From Candidatus Omnitrophota bacterium (GTDB taxonomy: Bacteria > Omnitrophota > Koll11 > VGKN01): a DNA stretch of 7,166 nt. This document shows positions 1 through 5,844 of the stretch, in pieces (positions within the stretch are counted from its first letter, which is position 1; every line of letters begins with the position of its first letter). The stretch covers positions 1-7,166 of the forward strand of contig VGKN01000076.1 of NCBI GenBank assembly GCA_016867055.1, given 5' to 3'. A model generated the notes under the pieces. It made no database searches and was not told where the DNA came from. It saw only the letters and a list, made by a program, of their open reading frames with translations. A program made the position numbers and the translations under genes.

Positions 1-758
1 ATAATAAATAGGGTTGCTAAAATTAAGAGAATCCCTATTTCCAGAGTAATCCGTGGGAGTCTTTTTAGCTTAAGCTTTAGAAAACAAAAAGGTGAAATAA
101 GGATGAATGCCAATAAAGAAGTAAAACATCCGCCTTTGGATAAGGTCATGGTTAAACAATAACCAAGCAGTATCGTTATAAAACCAAAAATTAGCCTATT
201 TTTTTTATCTTTACCGCAAATTGACAAACAGAAGCTTAACGGTAGCAAAACCCCAAGATAACCAGCAAAATTGTTGTAATGATTGAAAGAAGCGCTCATT
301 TTATAATCGTAATTATGTCCCCTAAATAAATCAGCCCCAGTTATTTGCTGATAAATGCCATCAAAACAAACACTGATAGCCGATAGGAGTAAAATTATCA
401 AAAAAATCTTAAATCTTTTTTCTGTATTTAATGTGGCAACTATTGCAAAAAATAATAAAAACCATTCAGCATATTTTTTGATTAAAGTAATAAAGCTCTC
501 CCGAAAATCAACAGCAAAAATTACGGATAGGCATAAGCATACAAAAAAAATAAATAACGGCGCATCTAATTCACTCTTAGGGAAGTTCTGGAACTTTTTT
601 ATTATAAGCGTGGCGAAAAAACAGAAAATTGATAAACTAACAAAAATTTGAATGCAGGCTTTAGAAATTGGCAGAAAGAATATTAGAGCGCATAAAGAAA
701 ACAAAGTAGCAATATCAAAATAATTATAAATCTTATTTACTCCTGTTTTTAACTTCAT
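1..758 (-). CDS. O-antigen ligase/polymerase-type membrane protein (WaaL/Wzy_C family), 3'-partial
   Basis: This frame is open from an ATG at 758 to the window edge, giving 252 residues with no stop, so the C-terminal part is missing. By eye it is almost entirely hydrophobic, with about nine membrane segments near residues 15-31, 35-53, 67-83, 96-111, 116-132, 163-181, 188-206, 210-228 and 238-252. Two motifs suggest the family. One is SASFNHYNNFAGYL at 155-168, matching the 'G-T-F-x-N-x-N-x-x-A' region of O-antigen ligases. The other is TLSKGG at 205-210, in the place of the usual 'T-x-S-R-G'. Family members sit in the inner membrane and either transfer glycan from undecaprenyl diphosphate to a lipid or protein acceptor, or polymerise repeat units. 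The large periplasmic loop that would help tell these apart lies outside the window. The start is two bases after the radical SAM stop, with an AAGG eight bases upstream, so translation is probably coupled. Base composition is low in GC, like its upstream neighbour. Ligase versus polymerase is unresolved. Confidence 0.8.
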   Translation of the reverse strand, partial: MKLKTGVNKIYNYFDIATLFSLCALIFFLPISKACIQIFVSLSIFCFFATLIIKKFQNFPKSELDAPLFIFFVCLCLSVIFAVDFRESFITLIKKYAEWFLLFFAIVATLNTEKRFKIFLIILLLSAISVCFDGIYQQITGADLFRGHNYDYKMSASFNHYNNFAGYLGVLLPLSFCLSICGKDKKNRLIFGFITILLGYCLTMTLSKGGCFTSLLAFILISPFCFLKLKLKRLPRITLEIGILLILATLFI

Positions 759-760
759 TT

Positions 761-2206
761 TTAGTACCTTTTTAGACTATTTTTTAGCTGTTTCAAAACA
801 GTATTACGGGTCAAAATTCTATAAAAATAATTTAGTTCAGAATTAGTTTTAATTTTGGATACTATAACTCTAGGTAGTATTTTATGCAAGGGCTTTTTAC
901 CTTTATATACATTGTAGTCAAACCACACATAATTTTTTTGTATTTGTTTTTTATTGAATCCGGGAAGATCTAAAACTGCTCTATTTCTTTCCATTGTAGT
1001 ATCAAGAGGTTCCTTTAGCAATCCCCTATCTTTAGATAAATTATACAATTCAGTTCCAGGATAAGGGAAAAATATACTGAGAAAATGCCAGTCGGGCAAA
1101 CACTGACGATTAATTTCTATCGTTTGATTAAAATCCTCAACCGTCTCTCCTGGAATACCAAGTAAATTGTAGAAACAGATTTTTAGATCGTATTTACGTG
1201 CTAGTTTAGTAACTTTAATCACGTCCTCGTTTGAATATTCCCTATTAAGCATTTGGCTACGTATTTTTTCGCTTCCTGATTCTACACCGATATTTATAAA
1301 CTTAAAATTGCATTTCTTTAACAAGTTAAATATCTCATTAAAATCAATATTCTTTGATATTCTTATATTTGTTCCAAATTCCAAAGGAGATTCTAGGGTT
1401 GAGTTAAAATGTTCCAATGCCGAACAGAGTTCAATGCAAAATTCTCTATTTGAAGTTATGGACTCAACTTCAAGGTAGATTTCTTTCATGGCCGGGTAAT
1501 TATTAACAACTTCTTTAATTTCATTCAGAATATTTTCTGGCGATCTTAATCTAACATATGGTCCAGAAGCGATTTTTTTAAGCGCATGGTTACAACAGTA
1601 AGTGCATTGGAATGGGCAGCCTCTACCGAGAAGCACGGACGAGTTTGTTTCTGGTTCAGCTATCCATCTTTCCCACATTTTTCGATCAGGAGGTGGCAAA
1701 ATATCGAGATGATATAAAAAAGGACGTGTAGAATTTTTTTCTAAGCTATCGTCATGTTTAATCCATAGATTAGAAATCATAGATGGTTTCTGACTATTTT
1801 GCAACTGTTCAACTAGCTCAAGAGTAGGATATTCCCCTTCCCCTATGCATAAAGCATCGAAGGAATCCTTAATGCATTCATCTGGATTAAGAGATGGATG
1901 TACGCCGCCAATTAACAAGAATATTTCCGGGAATCGATTCTTTATATATTCTGCAATTTCTGCAATAAATCTATATTCCGAATAAACCGCAGTAAAACAG
2001 ATCAAGGAAGGCAGAAAACCTTTTAGATGTTTTTCTAATTTGTATTTCTTTGTTTTTCTCGTTATTACAAATAGCTTAGTATTATGGCCGTATTGTTTTA
2101 AAAATGATGAGATATACGAGATACCAAATTGAATCTGTTCTTGGTTTTGAATGGGTTTATCGTTCGAGTAGCAATCCTGTCGCGAATAAATGAAAAGTAT
2201 ATTCAA
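761..2206 (-). CDS. B12-binding-domain radical SAM protein (second of two), TTG start
   Basis: This is a complete 481-residue protein with the layout of B12-dependent radical SAM enzymes. Residues 1-135 form the cobalamin-binding-like Rossmann domain: a MNILFIYSR first strand, FGISYISSFLKQYGH at 27-41, LLIGGVHPSLNP at 97-108 and IGEGEYPTLELV at 121-132. The radical SAM core follows at about 190-400, with the iron-sulfur motif CPFQCTYC (C197, C201, C204) and an extra adjacent C205. VESGS (308-312) and LGIPGET (349-355) fit the later strands. Such enzymes use SAM, and often methylcobalamin, for methylation or rearrangement at unreactive carbons. The N-terminal domain has no clear DxHxxG-like motif, so cobalamin binding is uncertain. 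The start must be TTG at 2206 or later, because the codon before it is TAA. A GAAAGG six bases upstream and the typical first strand support it. It sits between the sugar transferase and the ligase-type gene in the low-GC part. Substrate unknown; it could be a sugar, lipid or peptide. Confidence 0.85.
   Translation of the reverse strand: MNILFIYSRQDCYSNDKPIQNQEQIQFGISYISSFLKQYGHNTKLFVITRKTKKYKLEKHLKGFLPSLICFTAVYSEYRFIAEIAEYIKNRFPEIFLLIGGVHPSLNPDECIKDSFDALCIGEGEYPTLELVEQLQNSQKPSMISNLWIKHDDSLEKNSTRPFLYHLDILPPPDRKMWERWIAEPETNSSVLLGRGCPFQCTYCCNHALKKIASGPYVRLRSPENILNEIKEVVNNYPAMKEIYLEVESITSNREFCIELCSALEHFNSTLESPLEFGTNIRISKNIDFNEIFNLLKKCNFKFINIGVESGSEKIRSQMLNREYSNEDVIKVTKLARKYDLKICFYNLLGIPGETVEDFNQTIEINRQCLPDWHFLSIFFPYPGTELYNLSKDRGLLKEPLDTTMERNRAVLDLPGFNKKQIQKNYVWFDYNVYKGKKPLHKILPRVIVSKIKTNSELNYFYRILTRNTVLKQLKNSLKRY
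767..770 (-). promoter_or_regulatory. Ribosome binding site of the O-antigen ligase-type gene
   Basis: An AAGG lies eight bases before the ATG at 758, inside the last codons of the upstream radical SAM gene. It is a modest Shine-Dalgarno sequence, and ribosomes finishing the upstream gene at 761 would stop almost on top of the start. Confidence 0.5.
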
Positions 2207-2238
2207 TTAAAACCTTTCTCGTTTCTCACAATATCCAT
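2203..2238 (-). other. Possible 11-codon bridging ORF between the sugar transferase and radical SAM genes
   Basis: The sugar transferase stop and an ATG overlap as TAATG. The frame from this ATG (2238) runs 11 codons ([11 protein letters not shown]) to a TGA that overlaps the TTG start of the next gene as TTGA. It spans the 31-base gap and contains the ribosome binding site of the next gene. It has no convincing ribosome binding site of its own and could be chance, but its geometry would let a terminating ribosome scan on and restart at the TTG. Confidence 0.2.
2213..2218 (-). promoter_or_regulatory. Ribosome binding site deciding the TTG start of the second radical SAM gene
   Basis: GAAAGG ends six bases before the TTG at 2206. 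With an in-frame TAA directly before the TTG, no start further upstream is possible, so this site and the stop together fix the N-terminus. Confidence 0.65.
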
Positions 2239-3677
2239 TAATAGGCGCCTGTTCTTTTTAAAACCACTGGTATAGTAAGCCACAGAATTCTTAAATCCAA
2301 TCCAAAAGACCAGTTATTTATATACCATAAATCTAACTTTACCCATTTATAAAAACTTAAATTGCTTCTTCCCCTTATCTGCCATAGGCAGGTTATGCCG
2401 GGTTTGATTTGGAGCCTTTTTAGCTGCCAATCTTTGTATTGTTCTACTTCTTCTGGGGTGGGCGGACGAGGACCGACTAAGCTCATGTCTCCCTTAAAAA
2501 CGTTCCAAAGCTGGGGCAGTTCATCCAGGCTTAGTTTGCGCATAAGTCTTCCTAAGTTTGTAACTCGCGGATCCCTGGCCATCTTAAAAATAGGCCCTGT
2601 TTTCTCATTTTTATCTTTTAGAGATGCAAGCATGGTATCTGCGCTTTGCACCATCGAACGGAATTTATAAAAATTAAATAACCTTCCTTTTTTACCGCAG
2701 CGTTTTGAAATATACCAGATGGGTCCTGGGCTATCCAGTTTAATCAAAATAGTCAAAATTAAAAATATCGGGCAACACAATAGCAGAGCCAAACCTGATA
2801 CAAATAAGTCCAAAGCCCGTTTTATAATTAAATCAGTGCCGTGCATACCTTTGGTATGATATTGAAGGAGCGGTACGGATCCGATGTGGTGCATTTCTAT
2901 ATTACTGATGGATAAATCAAACAATTCGGGAACCATACGCACGGTAACTCCCAGCCTTTTGGCCTCTGAAGTTAAATCGGAAACTTTTTGTTTCTGTGAA
3001 GGGATGGTTATATAAACTTCATCAATAAATCTTTTTTTGACAATTTTTTCGAAATCGGTAATTTCTCCTAAGATATGGTGGCCATTTACGACATCTGCTT
3101 TGTCTCTGTAATCATCAAGAAAACCCACTACGTTTAAGCCCAGGAAAGGGTGATTGTTTATTTCGTTAACTAGCACTGCTCCGGTCTTTCCGGCGCCCAC
3201 TATTAAAACGTTGAGATTATTATATCCTTCCAGAATGAGCCTTCTTACGTATAATCTTTTGATTATCCTCCAGAAACTTAAAGAGATGAATATTGATAGC
3301 GCAGATATGCCAAAAATCAACCTTGAGAAAACCATTACTTTTAAAAAGAATATCGCTGCCAGCGGTGGCAAAGAAGCAAAAAATAAAGCCTTCAGAACAA
3401 GCCACAATTCTTTGGGTATAGTCAGTTCTCTGTCTGTGCCATATAAGCCGTAGTTATTTAAGATCAAAACTAGTAACAAAGTCCAAAATACGAAGATAAT
3501 CGAGTAGGTTGGGAGATTACTGAAATGCAAACTACTCCAGATAAGCGGCAGATTAATCAACTGTTCTAAGTTAAGTCTATTGTAACGCAGTATATAAGGC
3601 ATATAGACAGAAATTGCAATGAGGACAACATCGAAAACTATATAAAGTGCGTTAACCTTCGTCAATTCTTTACGCAT
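2238..3677 (-). CDS. Polyprenyl-phosphate sugar-1-phosphate transferase (WcaJ/WbaP-like initiating transferase)
   Basis: This 479-residue inner-membrane protein would start repeat-unit assembly by moving a sugar-1-phosphate from a nucleotide sugar to undecaprenyl phosphate. About four N-terminal membrane segments (roughly 12-30, 58-78, 91-112 and 115-135) precede a soluble Rossmann-like domain with IVGAGKTG at 159-166. A further hydrophobic stretch at 288-312 leads into the bacterial sugar transferase catalytic domain. That domain shows KRALDLF at 286-292, [19 protein letters not shown] at 324-342, [20 protein letters not shown] at 381-400 with the D385-E386 pair, VGPRPP at 401-406 and [14 protein letters not shown] at 425-438. 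Length and order are normal for the long-form family (usually about 460-480 residues). The usual Gln before the 'R-x-G' in the first catalytic motif appears to be Ser324. The sugar cannot be read from sequence; Glc, Gal or GlcNAc are the usual options. The start overlaps the end of wecB by eight bases and has an AGGGAG seven bases upstream. Confidence 0.93.
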   Translation of the reverse strand: MRKELTKVNALYIVFDVVLIAISVYMPYILRYNRLNLEQLINLPLIWSSLHFSNLPTYSIIFVFWTLLLVLILNNYGLYGTDRELTIPKELWLVLKALFFASLPPLAAIFFLKVMVFSRLIFGISALSIFISLSFWRIIKRLYVRRLILEGYNNLNVLIVGAGKTGAVLVNEINNHPFLGLNVVGFLDDYRDKADVVNGHHILGEITDFEKIVKKRFIDEVYITIPSQKQKVSDLTSEAKRLGVTVRMVPELFDLSISNIEMHHIGSVPLLQYHTKGMHGTDLIIKRALDLFVSGLALLLCCPIFLILTILIKLDSPGPIWYISKRCGKKGRLFNFYKFRSMVQSADTMLASLKDKNEKTGPIFKMARDPRVTNLGRLMRKLSLDELPQLWNVFKGDMSLVGPRPPTPEEVEQYKDWQLKRLQIKPGITCLWQIRGRSNLSFYKWVKLDLWYINNWSFGLDLRILWLTIPVVLKRTGAY

Positions 3678-4782
3678 TTACAATCTCCCTGATAATTCGC
3701 CTGCTTGCTTTGCCGTCGCCGTAAGGGTTTCTGGAGGCGATCATTCCAGAATAGAGTTTTTTATTGCTGATCAAATTTGATACCGAATCAACTATTGCTG
3801 ATTTTCTTGTACCTATAAGTTTAGCTATGCCGGCTTCTATCCCTTCCATTCTCTCGCTTGCATTCCTCATAACGATGACGGGTTTTTTAATGCTCGGTGC
3901 TTCTTCCTGAATGCCACCAGAATCAGTTAATATAAGATAGGATTTTTTCATTAGCCAGACGAAAGATGGATAATCAAGGGGTTCTATAAGATGAATGTTT
4001 TTAACCTTTGAAAGTATCTTAAAAACTGGTTTCCTGACATTAGGATTTAAGTGCACAGGATAAACTATGTTTGACTCAGGAAATATTTTTGCAATCTGCT
4101 TTAAAGCGAGGCATATGTCATGAAAAGGTTTTCCAAAGCTTTCTCTTCGGTGTCCTGTGACAAGGATAATCTTACTAGAAAAATCAATATTTTTTAAGCT
4201 TTTCGCCATTTTATTTTGAGGAATGTTTTTTATTTTATCCAGTGCATAAAATAAGGCGTCGATGCCGGTGTTACCCGTGATAACTATTCTTTTCTTGGGA
4301 ATGTTTTCTTTTATCAGATATTTCTCTGCTTTTCTCGTGGGGGCAAAATGGATATCGGCAAGCTGGGTAGTCAGGGCACGGTTTATCTCTTCGGGAAAAG
4401 GAGAAAATTTATTGTATGTCCTTAAGCCAGCCTCAACATGAGCAATTTTAGTTTTATTATAGAAAGCGCAGAGAGCTCCGACAAAAGTAGTGGTTGTGTC
4501 GCCCTGAACTATTACCCAATTTGGCTTTGTCTTCTTTATGATATTGCCAAGTTTTGATGTTGCTTTCGAGGTAATATCAGAAAGGTTTTGGTTGGCTTTC
4601 ATTAAGTTTAAATCAAAGTCTGGCTTGATCCCGAAGAAATTAACAACTTGGTCAAGCAATTGTCTGTGTTGGCCAGTTAAGCAGACGTAGGTTTTTATGT
4701 TTTTGTGTTTTCTCGCCTCTTGGATAACCGGAGCCAATTTAATCGCGTCAGGGCGAGTTCCTAGGATAAACAAAAGCTTCAT
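3670..4782 (-). CDS. wecB: UDP-N-acetylglucosamine 2-epimerase (non-hydrolysing)
   Basis: This cytoplasmic enzyme interconverts UDP-GlcNAc and UDP-ManNAc, supplying ManNAc-type sugars to the glycan. The 370-residue length is normal for the family, and the GT-B fold motifs run in order: GTRPDAIKLAP at 8-18, QGDTTT at 93-98, HVEAGLRT at 115-122, PFPEEINR at 128-135, ITGNTGIDA at 168-176, VTGHRRESFG at 208-217, YPVHLNPNV at 241-249, TDSGGIQEEAP at 286-296 and NPYGDGKAS at 352-360. Residues matching the E. coli WecB catalytic set are present (D95, E117, E131 and H211 in this protein's numbering), so it should be active. Small departures are D12 where many homologues have Glu, and M312 in SERMEG where Pro is common. 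The ATG overlaps the epimerase stop as ATGA, so the two are probably translationally coupled. No UDP-ManNAc dehydrogenase (WecC) is in the window, so whether the product is ManNAc or ManNAcA is open. Confidence 0.96.
   Translation of the reverse strand: MKLLFILGTRPDAIKLAPVIQEARKHKNIKTYVCLTGQHRQLLDQVVNFFGIKPDFDLNLMKANQNLSDITSKATSKLGNIIKKTKPNWVIVQGDTTTTFVGALCAFYNKTKIAHVEAGLRTYNKFSPFPEEINRALTTQLADIHFAPTRKAEKYLIKENIPKKRIVITGNTGIDALFYALDKIKNIPQNKMAKSLKNIDFSSKIILVTGHRRESFGKPFHDICLALKQIAKIFPESNIVYPVHLNPNVRKPVFKILSKVKNIHLIEPLDYPSFVWLMKKSYLILTDSGGIQEEAPSIKKPVIVMRNASERMEGIEAGIAKLIGTRKSAIVDSVSNLISNKKLYSGMIASRNPYGDGKASRRIIREIVNA
3685..3690 (-). promoter_or_regulatory. Ribosome binding site of the sugar transferase
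   Basis: AGGGAG lies seven bases before the ATG at 3677 and inside the 3' end of wecB. It is a strong Shine-Dalgarno sequence and supports this start despite the eight-base overlap. Confidence 0.7.
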
Positions 4783-5834
4783 TTTTTCTTCTTTTTATCA
4801 GACTGAAAATCTCTTACTGCTGAGGACATCCCTGGAGGGAAATCGGCGTCTTTTTCAATTTTATCCCAATTTGCTTTAAACCAGGCGATTGCATTCTTGA
4901 TTCCTTCTTCAAAAGTGGTATTTGGGCTATAGCCAATGAGTTTGCTGGCTTTTTTGATTGAGGCGCAAAGCCGATTTTTGGTGTCCCATTTTCTTTTTGC
5001 TACAAATTTGACTCCCGCCTTGTTATTAGTCAATTTGTTGATCAGATTTGCTAAATCAATAATCTTAGTTTCTTTTCCCGAAGCAAGATTGATATCTTCT
5101 CCTACTGCCTTATCATTGGAAGCGGCCCGCAAGAGTCCGTCGACAATATCGCCTACGTAAGTAAAATCCCTAGTTTCGTCGCCAGTCCCAGTAATAGGCA
5201 GAGTTTTTTTCTGCATTGCCCAAAATATAAAGTTGGGGATAACATTGCGGTATTGGCCGGGTATTTCTCCGGGGCCGTAGGAGTTAAAGAACCTGGTTTT
5301 GACTACTTTTAGGTTATAGTGATGATTAAAGAAATTGCAATAAAGCTCACCCAACATCTTCGTTATTTGGTAAGGAGAACTTAAATGCAGGGACATAAAT
5401 TCCTCTTTTAGAGGCAGGGGTGAATTGCTACCGTAAATTGAACAGCCGGAAGATGCATAAATAAATTTATCAACTCCAGTTAGCACCGAATACTCAAGAA
5501 GTTTTAGCGTGCCCATTCCGTTGACAAGCAAGTCTTGTTCCGGATGGTCTACGGAATTCTGGTTTGCAAAAAATGCCGCTAAATGAAAAACATAATCCGG
5601 TTTTTCAAAGAAAATACGTTTCAGTTTTATTTCGTCAAGGACGCTGTCTTCAATCAGCATTACATTTGGCAATGATGGAACGTTCCATTTTTGCGCAGAT
5701 GAGAAATCATCCAAGACCATAACCATTTTGGCGTCTAATTTAGCCAAAGCCGCAGTCAAATTGCAACCAATTGCTCCGGCGCCGCCTGATACCAAAATTT
5801 TTTTCCCTTTGAAATACTGGCTAAAATCTGCCAA
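4779..5834 (-). CDS. NAD-dependent sugar epimerase/dehydratase (extended SDR), TTG start
   Basis: This 351-residue cytoplasmic enzyme belongs to the extended short-chain dehydrogenase family that includes GalE and nucleotide-sugar dehydratases. The N-terminal Rossmann fold has SGGAGAIG at 16-23, and D42/D43 after the second strand favour NAD over NADP. YVFHLAAFFANQNS lies at 81-94, the catalytic YxxxK is Y155-K159 in SPYQITK, and RFFNSYGPGE at 181-190 and ETRDFTYVGDIVDGLL at 220-235 are typical of nucleotide-sugar members. Aligned on the YG of SSGCSIYG, the position of the GalE catalytic Ser/Thr is Gly130, with S128, S129 and S132 nearby. The exact reaction (4-epimerisation or other) cannot be assigned. 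TTG at 5834 is chosen because AGGAGG lies four bases upstream and no ATG occurs before the first strands. The tail ends in five lysines (347-351), whose purine-rich codons double as the initiation region of wecB. Confidence 0.9.
   Translation of the reverse strand: MADFSQYFKGKKILVSGGAGAIGCNLTAALAKLDAKMVMVLDDFSSAQKWNVPSLPNVMLIEDSVLDEIKLKRIFFEKPDYVFHLAAFFANQNSVDHPEQDLLVNGMGTLKLLEYSVLTGVDKFIYASSGCSIYGSNSPLPLKEEFMSLHLSSPYQITKMLGELYCNFFNHHYNLKVVKTRFFNSYGPGEIPGQYRNVIPNFIFWAMQKKTLPITGTGDETRDFTYVGDIVDGLLRAASNDKAVGEDINLASGKETKIIDLANLINKLTNNKAGVKFVAKRKWDTKNRLCASIKKASKLIGYSPNTTFEEGIKNAIAWFKANWDKIEKDADFPPGMSSAVRDFQSDKKKKK
4788..4793 (-). promoter_or_regulatory. Purine-rich initiation region of wecB inside the epimerase poly-lysine codons
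   Basis: AAGAAG, five bases before the wecB ATG, is the only Shine-Dalgarno-like sequence there and is weak. With the ATGA overlap, wecB translation probably depends on ribosomes arriving from the epimerase gene. Confidence 0.4.
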
Positions 5835-5838
5835 ACGT

Positions 5839-5844
5839 CCTCCT
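5839..5844 (-). promoter_or_regulatory. Ribosome binding site deciding the TTG start of the epimerase
   Basis: A perfect AGGAGG directly follows the TAA stop of the first radical SAM gene and ends four bases before the TTG at 5834. It fills most of the ten-base gap between the genes. The spacing is slightly short, but no other start codon nearby fits the protein's first strand. Confidence 0.75.

Noticed and set aside
355..651. Open frame on the plus strand, 98 codons
   Set aside because: It lies antisense inside the ligase-type membrane gene, whose minus-strand frame has clear family motifs and membrane segments; the plus-strand product is lysine-rich and resembles nothing.
2207..2237. Promoter or terminator in the widest intergenic gap
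   Set aside because: No hairpin followed by a T run and no convincing -35/-10 pair fits in the 31 bases; only the ribosome binding site is clear.
2362..2670. Open frame on the plus strand, 102 codons
   Set aside because: It is antisense to the catalytic domain of the sugar transferase, which is strongly conserved on the minus strand.
3154..3453. Open frames on the plus strand (3154-3453) and in another minus frame (3220-3405)
   Set aside because: Both overlap the Rossmann-like and membrane part of the sugar transferase and show no independent motif or ribosome binding site.
4697..5160. Short plus-strand open frames at 4697-4879 and 4936-5160
   Set aside because: They are antisense to wecB and the epimerase, with no recognisable product.
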